Source: Chlorops oryzae (Eukaryota > Arthropoda > Insecta > Diptera > Chloropidae). From it: a DNA stretch of 64,000 bases. Every line of letters starts with the position of its first letter. Positions within the stretch are counted from its first letter, which is position 1. The notes below the pieces were generated by a model that searched no databases, had not been told where the DNA came from, and saw nothing but the letters and a program-made list of their open reading frames with translations. The translations under genes were made by a program, and so were the position numbers. This document shows positions 49,230-59,508 of the stretch, piece by piece. The DNA is taken from assembly GCA_020466095.1 (NCBI GenBank), contig CM035808.1:24572796-24636795 (forward strand). Direction: 5' to 3'.

Positions 49230-50426
49230 GAAAAGCGCTTCATTAAAAAAAGGTAGTTGTAGACCATTCAAACGCCTAACAAATTAAAATGATTTGTTCT
49301 TTGTTGAATGGCGTTCAAAAGTAATTAAAATCGACATCTGTCACAATGAATTCGTTTAAAATGAATCCTACATATTGAGACCTTAAATCAAATGATTTAA
49401 ATTTCAATACAGACGCCAACAACATTTAACTCTTTCAATAGTTGAGTCATATATTTTCATAGAAACCCTTCGACGTCGTATGAAAGAAAAGCCCACACGA
49501 ATGAGGCACACACATATGTGTGTATGTAAAACCATCTTCCCGACATATGAAGAATTACAGAGAGAAAAAGAAAGAAAGAAGAAAAAAAATCACGTTGAGC
49601 TACTTAAATGCTTTTCAAAGCAGAAAGCATACTGAGCCAATGCGCACAAATAGTCATTTAGCTCAAAAGTGTAACGAATCAGGCAGCTAGTAGTAGGTCA
49701 TGTCATTCACCAGAAAAAGCAGCAGGAAACTGCGTCTTTCAGTGAGCATAAAATGCACTCAAAGAGGCAGGAATGCATCACGTCTAAAAAAACAAAAAAG
49801 AACAAACAAATAGACGTGCCCGAAATTTGAATAAGGAGAAATGTGGATGAAAGTATAAAAAATTTGTTGTTGCAAAAAAAAAAAAAAAAAGAATTTAATA
49901 AATAGCTAAAAGTGTTGCTGAAATATAAAGGAAAGAAGCATTCAAAATTGAATGAAATGGTTCAAATGGAACTCTAAAAATTGACATCATGACATCAATG
50001 ACTATTCAAGTACGAAAATATCTCTTCTTTGAGATCAAAATGATTACAATCGTCGGATAAAAGCATTCCCCGCTTACGAGCAGCGGAACTAGTGACATTG
50101 TCACGTTAGGTTTGTTTATACAAGCCCTTCCCGCATAGTCGAACGTGTTTATGTGAATTTTTCTATGGCTCTTGAGAATAGGAGATATACTTCATTGGGT
50201 TGTATGAAAGACAAGAGAGAAACAATTAAAAATCCGAACAACTTTGAATCGATATTAGTATAGATATGCACAATCAAAGGTCAGATCTAATATTTACTAA
50301 GACCTCTATATTATTTATTAAAAATTAATTTAACCGGTTAAACCGGTTGCACTCGTGCCACAAGAAATCAAAAAATTTCAAAACGCCGATTCAAATTCAT
50401 CTTAAAAAAAGAGTCAATAGACTTAC

Positions 50427-50477
50427 CGATTCGTCAAGACAATTCACGGAGTTTTGGTCTGCAAGACTGCAATCCAT
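50427..50477 (-). CDS. pico: candidate first coding exon of pico
   Basis: On the minus strand an ATG at 50477 (context GTAATATGG) follows an in-frame TGA five codons upstream. It opens 17 codons, MDCSLADQNSVNCLDES, ending at a consensus donor CG|GTAAGT. The end phase is 0, as is the acceptor of the next recognised exon at 23948. The link across 26.5 kb is inference: a short N-terminal exon and a long first intron fit the gene, but an intervening exon or a different gene is possible. Confidence 0.45.
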
Positions 50478-51696
50478 ATTACAACAAAAACGTCAACAGC
50501 GACAATGAGAAGGCCAAAAATAACAAAAGAACGGCGGCAGTAGCAACGGAAACCAACAAATTTCGGCTTTATGTCGTTTATGGCTCTGTCGAATGCTTTA
50601 ACTCGTCTATTCAGTTGACACAAATCGTGACATCGGATGAACACGAATTTTCGTTATTTATTTATTTATATACGAATTATATAAATAAAACAAACAAAAA
50701 AGTATCTTAAATCGAATTTAATAACCGACGCTTGGATTTTATGAAAGTAAAGGTTTTTTCCGTTGAAAATCGAAACTGATACCGAGGCTGGTTGTTTATC
50801 GTTATTTTCTTATTTATTCCCATTTACATATGAACATACGTTTTTTTGCTTATTTCTTCGTTCGATTCGGAGTAACTACTTTTCCTCCTCTATATAAGTC
50901 GAATATGTTTATTGCATTGAATTTCCTCTTTTCTTCTTTATACAAAATTGCGTAGGCGTGCGGGGACGAGTTCTCCAACTTCCACTTCTACTTCCCACCG
51001 CAGAAATATCAACAACAACAACACCAACAGCAATAACAAAAACAACTAAAGAAAAAAATTAAGTGCTCCAAAGTGTATATCTACGGCTCTACTACTCCAT
51101 GAATACTCCTACTCCGTTGCACATATACACAGACACATTCACAAATACATACGTATTTTTCTTATTCACTCTCTGGATTGCTCATTCGAGTATTTTTCAA
51201 TTCATCTTATTTCCTTCCAATACGGTTTTATTTCGTTCGATTCGTGTGCCGATTGATTTAAAGCATGTTTTTTGACACTTTTTCATTGATTTCATTTATA
51301 TTCAAAACGTTTTGAATTGAAAAAATTGAAAATACTTTACTACCGCTGCCGACGTTCTTACGCTTGCAAGTGCAACACGCCCCCACGAATGTTGTAAAAA
51401 AACTGACGTCTGCACTCGCGCATTTCTGTTGCAGGGTAACCAGACATTTTTTTTTTTTTTCGCTAAAGTAGTTTTGATCATTCGCTAAATCGCCCACATT
51501 CCGTGGATTTACGTGTTTGGCCAAATGTCAAAATGTTCGCCGGGTAAAAATGTTTGGTGTATTCACATGTATATTCAAAAACTTCGCAGACCCACCCAGC
51601 TTATTTTGCAAACTACTTCGTCTGGTGGCATACCGCTAAATATGGCAGCGCTATTCTGTTGTATAAAACGAAAAAGGGTTGCCGATCTGCGAATAG
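50478..51696 (-). promoter_or_regulatory. presumed 5' UTR / promoter region of pico
   Basis: Upstream of the candidate start on the minus strand. It is less AT-rich in parts (50930-51010) and carries CAA runs. No coding frame and no clear core promoter motif was found, so the boundary is arbitrary. Confidence 0.25.
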
Positions 51697-51704
51697 GTTA
51701 AGAA

Positions 51705-52365
51705 CACGGTTGCCAGTTTGGTCCATTTGGACCAAAAACGGTCCCTTTTTTTACCATTTAGTCCGCTGGTCCCTTTATTTTACATTTGGTCCTTTTTCAT
51801 ATATGTTCCGCCATATATATAACTAAAAATTTTGCAGTATATAGCATGTCTTGCATGCTTTGCAGTGGTTCATCATGCTAGAGAATAAGCTTTGTAGGTA
51901 TACATAAAGCGAAACATTAAATTCGTTGACATCATTGTTGATTGTAACTAATTATATCGATTGTCACCAGCCTAAGTACAAGATGGCAATAAAAATTTTG
52001 TCTGTTAGTTTTATTTGACCAAGCTTCCCAAATTCTGTGTTATAGGGCGGGTCAAATTTTTTTCAAGAAACGGATTACAACTAGTCTAGTTTTGGTCTAG
52101 TTCCAAACGGGTCCAGAAAGGACCAGTTTTTTTATTTAATTTTAGTGCTAAAATTCTTAGAATTTTTCTATAAATTTTCATCCAAATCGGACGCCATGAA
52201 TTTTTCGAATTTTTTTGGTTTTTGGTCCATAACTCTAAACTTCCTCTATCGGAAGCAATATTTGTATTCCAATGAAAGAAAGAAACCATTGGTCCTTTTT
52301 TTGTTATTTTGGTCCTTTTTCTCATGTATTTTTGTCCCGAAAAACATTTTTGAGTGGCAGCCGTG
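51705..52365. mobile_element. hAT MITE with perfect 8-bp duplication (GGTCC-rich)
   Basis: Ends CACGGTTGCCAGTTTG and its partner ..GTGGCAGCCGTG, flanked by a perfect 8-bp duplication GTTAAGAA (51697-51704 and 52366-52373). The motif TTTGGTCC / TGGTCCTTTTT is repeated many times near both ends, probable sub-terminal binding repeats. No transposase. Confidence 0.9.
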
Positions 52366-53046
52366 GTTAAGAAATCTATCTTTTACTTTTTGAACTGGAT
52401 TGAGACCTTAAAGGCTCGTACACAGAGGCAAAGAAATGCCAGCTGCTTAAAAACGGTAAATTTGAATACTAATGTTTCAGCTGTTTGAATCTAAATTAAC
52501 AAATAGAAATTCGAATACATAACCCCACAAATAACTTTGAACAGCTGATATAACGAGCGCAAGTGCGATTTATTGAAGAAAACTCGTACGGTGCTGCCAT
52601 CTATCAGTACAAATTTCAATTGCCGACTGTCAAATTTTCGTCTGCGTTTCTCTTCATTTGTGGACTAGAAAAACGTGTTATTTTTTTCTTCTTCTATTAT
52701 ATTCCTATTCATTTCGCCAAGAAATATCTCCCATAGATCTACTATGGAAACAAAAAAATTCCTTGCAGTCATTTCTCTCCCTTTTGTGAAATTGAATGTC
52801 ATTGGCAACTCTATTCTAGATTTTCCCTGTAGAAGATTGAAGTACTCCAGGGTATGGTCTAAGAGTACTCGTAAATGCCCCAGTACTACTCGCCATTAAT
52901 TTCCTCCACAATGCATTCAACTGACGATTTTAACATTGTGCTGTCATTGAAAAATCTCTACTCGCGTTTGAAGTGGTGTAGAAGTAGAGATTATGGGGCC
53001 AATCAATTACATTTGATATGTTACATTACTAGCAAAGGCAACGGCT

Positions 53047-53120
53047 CGGGCTGAAGTAGCGCATGGGTAAGCATTCGCCGCACGCCCCGGAAGACCGGGG
53101 TTCGATTCTCGCAAAAGCGA
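53047..53120 (+). repeat. tRNA-like sequence
   Basis: A box TAGCGCATGGGTAAGC (53057-53072) and B box GGTTCGATTC (53099-53108) with tRNA-like spacing, then GCAAAAGCGAATTTTATTTTT. It resembles a glycine-type tRNA in outline, but the stems pair poorly. Confidence 0.45.
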
Positions 53121-53336
53121 ATTTTATTTTTTTGTTGTTTTGGATTAGTTATTCAAAATTAAATATTAAGAAGAATAAAATGGAAATAAAAAATAAAAAA
53201 AGGTTCTAAATTCATAGAAATATTTGAACAAGTTCTGAGACGTCAATGCACCAATGGCGAAGTCAGACAAGCCATGTGTATATTATTTTCAATTTTTTGT
53301 ATTTTTGAGTTTTACCATCCTTCCAAATTTTTTTCG

Positions 53337-53412
53337 CCTACGACGGGGATCGAATTCGCGCCCTTCAGATTTCTAAGCCAATACTCTTCCATCACACTAT
53401 CGAGTTATCTGA
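53337..53412 (-). repeat. tRNA-like sequence
   Basis: Minus strand: GATAGTGTGATGGAAGAG (A-box region) and GCGAATTCGATCCCC (B-box region), then CGTCGTAGGCGAAAAAAATTT. It opposes the copy at 53047-53120, repeating the convergent arrangement seen at 44.6-44.9 kb. Confidence 0.4.
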
Positions 53413-53604
53413 CTTAAGGTTTGCTACGCTGCTACATTAACGTTGAAGAAAAATTGAACTGTAGGCGTCTCGTTTACCGTGCCACTAGTTAGTCTCTACT
53501 CTCGGTATCTATACTTGTGCACTGGTTCTTTTTCCTATACTCGAGGACTACTCGCTAGAGCTCCAATTTACCCCAATCTCATACAGGGTTACTAAAGTGA
53601 CGAT

Positions 53605-54034
53605 CAGTGTTGCCACTTTGCGGATAATTCGAAATCTGTATCTTTTCGCCTGCTTCTGTATCTTCAATGTATAATTTGCACATAAAACCGCATCGTCGTG
53701 TTAATAAAAAATATCTATACGTTTTAGGTGAGCCAGTATGCTGGATAGTTTATTGGCTCTGATAATTGTTGAAATAAAAGATGTTGCTACGTTTAAACTT
53801 ATTAATTTTTTCGAACTTAAACTTCAAATGTTAGAAATGTACTGTGCAAGTTTGAAAATGGACACAAAAGTAGTTTGGGAGATAGAGTAATTAATGTGTC
53901 TGGCTGAGCCATTTTGTAAAATTGTTTATTTTCCCTTTTGTATCTTTGATGTATAATTCAAAAATTATATGTATAATTTTGTTCGAAAAGATACATTTTT
54001 TGTATAATTTATGTAAGATATGGTGGCAGCACTG
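53605..54034. mobile_element. hAT MITE upstream of ABCF2
   Basis: Ends CAGTGTTGCCAC and GTGGCAGCACTG. The flanking octamers GTGACGAT (53597-53604) and CTGAACAT (54035-54042) agree at 5 of 8 positions, consistent with an old duplication. Sub-terminal TGTATCTT / TGTATAATTT repeats occur at both ends. It ends only 120 bp before the ABCF2 start codon. Confidence 0.7.
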
Positions 54035-54047
54035 CTGAACATATATA

Positions 54048-54053
54048 CACGTG
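54048..54053 (+). promoter_or_regulatory. E-box CACGTG in the ABCF2 upstream region
   Basis: Palindromic CACGTG about 100 bp before the start codon, immediately outside the MITE. A binding site for Myc/Max-like factors by consensus only. Confidence 0.3.
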
Positions 54054-54153
54054 CGTTGACTTTTTCACTCATCTCTTCTCTTTGTTACAATCCATTTCAT
54101 TGCCACTTCAACGTAAACGTCATTGGAATATTTTCTAAAATTGTCCCGTAAAA

Positions 54154-56165
54154 ATGAGTTCAAAAAAACGAGATGCCCAACGCAAGAAAGAGAAGAATAA
54201 CAAGAAAATTCAGCAAATCCCTTCAACGAAAAAGTTGACCACAAATGGCGAAATGACGGAAGAAGAAAAATTATGTGCAAAACTGGAAGAAGAAGCACGC
54301 ATCAGTGCAGAAGCTCGTTCGTGCACTGGGTCATTGGCTGTGCATCCACGGTCGCGCGATGTCAAAATTGCCAATTTCTCGATAACATTTTTCGGCAGCG
54401 AACTGTTGCAGGACACAATGCTTGAATTAAATTGTGGACGTCGTTACGGATTGATTGGCTTGAACGGTTGTGGCAAATCGTCTCTCCTGGCGGTATTAGG
54501 CAAACGGGAAGTGCCTATACCTGATCATATTGATATTTTCCATTTGACTCGCGAGATTCCTGCGAGCACAAAGACTGCCCTTCAGTGCGTTATGGAAGTC
54601 GATGAAGAACGTATTAAATTGGAGAAGTTAGCCGAAGAGTTGGCAATGAGTGAGGAGGATGATGCGCAGGAGCAATTAATTGATATCTATGAAAGGTTGG
54701 ATGACATGTCCGCAGATCAAGCTGAAGCCAAGGCTGCAAGGATTTTGCATGGTCTCGGTTTCGACAAGGCAATGCAGCATAAACAGGCAAAGGACTTTTC
54801 AGGTGATTGATTTCTTGTTGATTTCTTAGCAAAATGATGATGTAATACGAGACGATTTCTAGGTGGTTGGCGAATGCGTATCGCTTTGGCTCGTGCTTTG
54901 TTTGTTAAGCCACATTTGCTGCTGCTCGACGAACCAACAAATCATTTGGATTTGGACGCTTGTGTTTGGCTCGAGGAGGAATTAAAGACCTATAAACGAA
55001 TTCTTGTGCTGATATCACACTCGCAAGATTTCCTAAATGGTGTCTGTACCAATATTATACACATGAGCAAGAAACGTCTAAAGTATTATACTGGAAATTA
55101 CGAGGCTTTTGTACGTACTCGCATGGAACTGTTGGAGAATCAAATGAAACAGTATAATTGGGAGCAAGATCAAATTTCTCATATGAAGAACTATATTGCG
55201 CGATTTGGTCACGGTTCCGCGAAATTGGCGCGTCAAGCACAGTCGAAGGAAAAGACTTTAGCGAAAATGGTTGCGCAAGGTCTCACCGAAAAAGTGACAG
55301 ACGATAAGGTTCTGAATTTCTATTTTCCATCTTGTGGAAAAGTACCACCACCAGTAATTATGGTGCAGGTGGGTTAGACGTTGTTTCTTATATTGTTTTT
55401 CCTTTGAAAATTTCTTTAATTTTCTCTCCTTCTCTATTCTATGTAGAATGTTAGTTTCCGCTACAGTGATACAACTCCTTGGATTTATAAAAATCTTGAA
55501 TTCGGTATTGACCTTGATACTCGTTTGGCATTGGTCGGACCTAATGGTGCTGGAAATCAACATTACTTAAGCTACTTTATGGTGATTTAGTGCCCACATC
55601 GGGAATGATACGTAAAAATTCACATTTGCGCATTGCGCGCTATCATCAGCATTTGCATGAATTGCTCGACTTAGATGCTAGTCCATTGGAATACCTAATG
55701 CACGAGTTTCCCGATGTTAAGGAGAAAGAAGAAATGCGAAAGATCATCGGACGTTATGGTCTCACTGGTCGTCAGCAAGTTTGTCCGATACGGCAGTTAT
55801 CTGATGGTCAACGTTGTCGTGTCGTTTTCGCTTGGTTAGCTTGGCAAGTACCACATTTGCTTTTGCTTGATGAACCTACAAATCATTTGGATATGGAAAC
55901 TATTGACGCATTGGCCGATGCGATCAATGACTTTGACGGTGGCATGGTCTTGGTTAGCCACGATTTCCGTCTCATAAATCAGGTATGAATGAACGAATGA
56001 TTTTATTTTGCATATAGTAATATTCAATATTATTTTGAATAGGTCGCCGAAGAAATTTGGATTTGTGAGAATGAAACTGTTACTAAATGGAATGGTAATA
56101 TTCTCGACTACAAGGATCATTTGAAACAGAGAATCACCGATGAATCCGATAAAAAGAAAAAATAA
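54154..56165 (+). CDS. ABCF2: ABC transporter F family member 2 (ABCF2)
   Basis: Soluble ABC-F ATPase with two nucleotide-binding domains and no membrane segments, of the ribosome-associated type. Exons: 54154-54802, 54863-55368, 55447-55982, 56043-56165, with introns of 60, 78 and 60 bp. A Lys-rich N-terminus ([17 protein letters not shown]) precedes domain 1: Walker [10 protein letters not shown] (102-110), signature FSGGW, Walker [14 protein letters not shown] charged linker leads to domain 2, with signature LSDGQ, Walker [15 protein letters not shown] and switch His in LVSHD. The second Walker A reads GPNGAG then breaks: one A is missing from the Lys codon at 55554-55556, giving a stop at 55588. 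With that base the frame runs to 604 residues, normal for ABCF2. It converges with HAP40, about 1.1 kb away. Confidence 0.93.
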
Positions 56166-56639
56166 TTTCAGTTCTCATAGTTAGCTTACTTCTTCGTTCG
56201 TTTTCGTTCGAATTCGTTTGTTAGGTAAATGCTTGTAGGGCGACAATTAAAAGTTTTCGAATTAAAATTTTCAGGTGAATTTAGCAAATGCAAAAAAAAA
56301 AAAAAACAAAAAATTCCTTTAACAGTTCAAACAGTCCAATAGTTAAAATTTTCATACTAACTCTCCGTTTTTTCTTGTGAAAACTCTTAAAAATGGATAA
56401 TCAATTTACAAAAACAAGTTATTTTGAACATCGGCTATAAATGTTTCGAGATTTATGTAAAAGAAATATATGTATATTAAATCGAAAGAAACTATATTAT
56501 ATTGAACAATTTCAGCAGAAATTTCATCGATAGGTCAACGCTTAAACTAGAAATTATATGTAAACAAAATCACAAAATCTAAATTTAGTTCATTTCATTT
56601 ATAAGGCACAATAATCTGGAGAAAATATTAAATTATTTA

Positions 56640-56646
56640 TTAATAA
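56640..56646 (+). promoter_or_regulatory. candidate poly(A) signal of ABCF2
   Basis: TTAATAAAC about 475 bases after the stop codon. It is one of several AATAAA-like sites in AT-rich 3' DNA, so the assignment is weak. Confidence 0.25.
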
Positions 56647-56770
56647 ACTTGAAATACAGCTCAACGTTAGAGCGAAGAAACTCAATTTTTACCATTTTCA
56701 GAGACTTCTCCCTCAACGTAAAGCAGGAAAAACAAATCCGCAGGAATATTTAGAATCGGGCTAATACATA

Positions 56771-56968
56771 CAGCCCGATTCTGAATATTCCCGGGGAATT
56801 TACTTTTCTCGAGTAGACTTCTTCTTTTTCAAATATTTGGGGGAATAAATTTGATGGAGAATGGGTATTTGACCCATACCCATAATTCTCCTTTCCCTAT
56901 CTATTTAAAAAAGGGGAGTTTTAGTCTCAAGAAATGTAAATTCCCCGGGAATATTCAGAATCGGGCTG
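56771..56968. mobile_element. CAGCCC-family MITE, copy 2
   Basis: Near-perfect 43-bp inverted repeats starting CAGCCCGATTCTGAATATTC. ATA flanks both sides, suggesting a 3-bp duplication. Full-length homology with 19473-19678. It lies between the convergent ABCF2 and HAP40 genes. Confidence 0.85.
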
Positions 56969-57274
56969 ATAGTATTCTTATTAGGGGCTGTCCATTAATT
57001 ACGTAAGGTTTTTATTACTGTTCTCACGTTCGCGTCTTATGTTCAAATGAGTAAAGGAAAACTAAGTCCAAATTCGATCGTCATGATCCTTGGACCGATT
57101 GAAATTTTAGACGATTTTGCAGTTCAGTTCTGTGACATCCTCGTAAACCTTCAAAAAGTATAAATAAACTAAGTTCAAGACTTAAAAAAAATAATTTTTG
57201 TTCTGTTTTTTCAATTTATGGCTTAAGACTAAATTAAAAAAAACTTTTCATCACAAGAAAAAACACATGCACAT

Positions 57275-58210
57275 CTAAATACATTTCTCCAGATCTTCGG
57301 CAATAGAAGAGAGTACAAGTAATTGCGTTGGATTAAGCGAACTAAATTCGGCCCTCAATGATTCCAGTGCCAATTTTAAATCCCCAAAACGACGTTCGAA
57401 CCAAGCGACGATTGCTTCTGCAATAGCGTATTTCATTTCCAATGGTACAAAAGCACCCGGATCTCCCGAGGTATTAGCAATGTCATCGACCTCTTCAAAG
57501 TTTCCCAGATGGTAGTATAATTCTATTAGTTTAATATGTGATGGCGACTGTCGATTTGGTGCTAAGTTCAGTTTGATTAACAACAATACCCGCAATATCT
57601 CAACGCGACATAGTAGCTCCTCATATAATGTCTGACTTTTACGCTCGTTAATATTGTCGACAATATCATCCAATTGCTGTAATGCTGACAGAAAATCCAG
57701 TTGTTCCAAGGCGGCATTTGCTCCGACTTCAAGTTCATGGATACGATGTGCCGGCGACGAAAAATTACTTGTACATTCAAAATGTGGCTGTACTGCACTG
57801 GTCATCTCTCGAATGATCGAAGCCTTAAACACATCATCATCTGGACAGCGATCGATTGCTAAATTATAACAACGAGAAGCTCCTTCTTTGCATTGATTTC
57901 CCATTGATTTAATGTTAAGCGATTTTTCCGCATTATGCGCTCTTAAAAAAGCTCGAGCAGCTTTCAAATATGCTTGGATCTCACTGATTCGATTAGCCGA
58001 AGACATCTGTGTTTTGGCAACGCCCAGGTAACACATTCCGGCATATTGATCGATTCCAGCTTCCTCGAACATCTTGGCTAATCTGGTGAAGTCATCTAAG
58101 ACTTCATTCAGATTCGGTGCGAATCTCTTGAAGACCACACGATCTACTTTTTTCAGCTTGCCCGAAGCCTTCAGGTATTGTTCTACTAGATTCTGTGGAT
58201 ATGCATCCAT
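57275..58210 (-). CDS. HAP40: HAP40 (40-kDa huntingtin-associated protein, F8A family)
   Basis: HAP40 is an all-helical TPR-like protein that binds huntingtin and stabilises it. The single-exon frame codes 311 residues with no signal peptide or membrane segment. Family landmarks in order: LVEQYLKASGKLKK (compare FLARYRLVSNKLKK in the human protein), a FTRLAKMFEEAG helix, YAGMCYLGVAKTQ, YLKAARAFLRAH, and the late blocks LCRVEILRVLLLIKL and LRAEFSSLNPTQLLVL. It lacks the proline-rich insert of vertebrate HAP40, so it is shorter. ATG at 58210 sits in AAAATGG. A poly(A) signal AATAAA lies at about 57016-57011. The same helical-repeat architecture could suggest a SNAP protein, but the block order fits HAP40 better. 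Confidence 0.85.
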   Translation of the reverse strand: MDAYPQNLVEQYLKASGKLKKVDRVVFKRFAPNLNEVLDDFTRLAKMFEEAGIDQYAGMCYLGVAKTQMSSANRISEIQAYLKAARAFLRAHNAEKSLNIKSMGNQCKEGASRCYNLAIDRCPDDDVFKASIIREMTSAVQPHFECTSNFSSPAHRIHELEVGANAALEQLDFLSALQQLDDIVDNINERKSQTLYEELLCRVEILRVLLLIKLNLAPNRQSPSHIKLIELYYHLGNFEEVDDIANTSGDPGAFVPLEMKYAIAEAIVAWFERRFGDLKLALESLRAEFSSLNPTQLLVLSSIAEDLEKCI

Positions 58211-58675
58211 TTTAAGATTGCTTCCTTTTAAATATTCCTCCCCAATTTTAATTATTTCTATTACTTCCTGTTTAATAAAGCCGTGATGGAATTTCTATCA
58301 CATACGGTAAGTTCTATTGATGTAACGAATATTCGCATTAGGAAAATCTCGCTATAATTATTTTTTAGGACTTCGAACGGGAATTCTACTCGCATAGCGA
58401 CTGACTCTTAATTTACCAGCAAATTTTAGTGAGTGTGCAAAGCCCGAAAATAAAAATATCATCCGCTAGAGTCCCAGCGAAATTCATACTATCCCTAGTG
58501 CGATAACTATGACCAAAAAACGAGAATAAGAGTTCCGTTATTAAGAGAAAAAGGCACTAAAAATATATCGAAAATGCATTGAGAAGATTCGTTATAGAGA
58601 GAAATTCGTTAAAGAGACTTTCGACTGTATATCAACACATAGAGCGGTAAGTCATGATTCAGAATCAGCATCTAT

Positions 58676-58819
58676 CAGTGGCGCAGCTAGAGGATAAACC
58701 GGGGAAATCTTCCCCGGGCTCCGCATTCGAGGGGACCACACCCTGGATAGCAAGTTTAAATAAAAGATTTAAAAACAAAGTTTTTTTCCCCGGGCCCAAA
58801 GTATCTAGTTGCGCCCCTG
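58676..58819. mobile_element. hAT MITE, 144 bp
   Basis: Ends CAGTGGCGCAGCTAG and CTAGTTGCGCCCCTG. The flanking octamers GCATCTAT (58668-58675) and GCACCTAT (58820-58827) differ at one base. Its ends share CAGTGGCG.AGCTA with the hAT relic at 10181-12294. Lies upstream of HAP40. Confidence 0.85.
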
Positions 58820-59472
58820 GCACCTATATCGCCAATTACATTCAAAAGGTGCAAAACGCATTCGCGAATAAAATAGATTCGCAAATACTAAAATTTTACA
58901 ATCGTTATACGGCATTCATATTTGGAGAAAAACCAGGGGCAACAAAGTTAGTTTGATGACGAGGGGCGTTCGGGGATGTGCTATGGGAGCGTTTTTCTCT
59001 TCCCCGCGCGTCCCTCGCTGACTCTGATTTGTCGCCTAATACTTATCAACGGCGACTAACATCACTAGACGCTCGGTGAGTGCTGCCATACTTTGAATAA
59101 AAAAACGTTTATTGATTGGCGATTTAAAATTTCTTTATCAGATGATCATTTTCATGTAAAATTGCGCTTTTAATGACCATTTGACTTCCATAAATAACTT
59201 CAATGAATTCAAAAATATTCCCGACAAAAATAAACAAACGCAAGCATTTCATGTTAAGGTTTTCCTATTCATAAACGGCAAACTTGTCTCATTTGCCTCG
59301 AAGTAACCCATTTCCCAATGAAATAATGTAAATGTTAATACAAAATATTTATTGAAAAATAAGACGCTTGGAACGCCGTTAGATAATCCTCCAGTTGGTT
59401 ACAATCTAGTTTAGCGTTAAAACATAAATTAAGTGCCGGAAATAGTATTTTTATGGGTTAGATAAGCGGGTA

Positions 59473-59478
59473 TTTATT
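59473..59478 (-). promoter_or_regulatory. candidate poly(A) signal of CCT6
   Basis: AATAAA on the minus strand about 30 bases after the stop codon, close for a signal but perfect in sequence. Confidence 0.35.
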
Positions 59479-59508
59479 ACTGAAGTTATCCATTATATAT
59501 CGCTATTA

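Larger units (their letters stand above)
23949..50426 (-). other. presumed long intron of pico (26.5 kb), transposon-rich
   Basis: The acceptor TTTTGCAG precedes the exon at 23948. The only convincing upstream coding exon with matching phase is at 50427-50477. Stretches 27.4-29.0, 31.3-33.3, 38.5-41.7, 42.0-44.5 and 46.4-48.5 kb hold no gene I can support. They contain simple repeats such as (GAA)n at 24455-24480 and (GACA)n near 24340-24370. Confidence 0.45.

Noticed and set aside
53047..53120. Functional tRNA-Gly gene
   Set aside because: Boxes fit but acceptor and T-stem pairing is poor, so it is listed only as tRNA-like.
57275..58210. Gamma-SNAP identity for the 311-residue helical protein
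   Set aside because: Both are helical-repeat proteins, but the order of N- and C-terminal blocks matches HAP40 (F8A) and not SNAP proteins.
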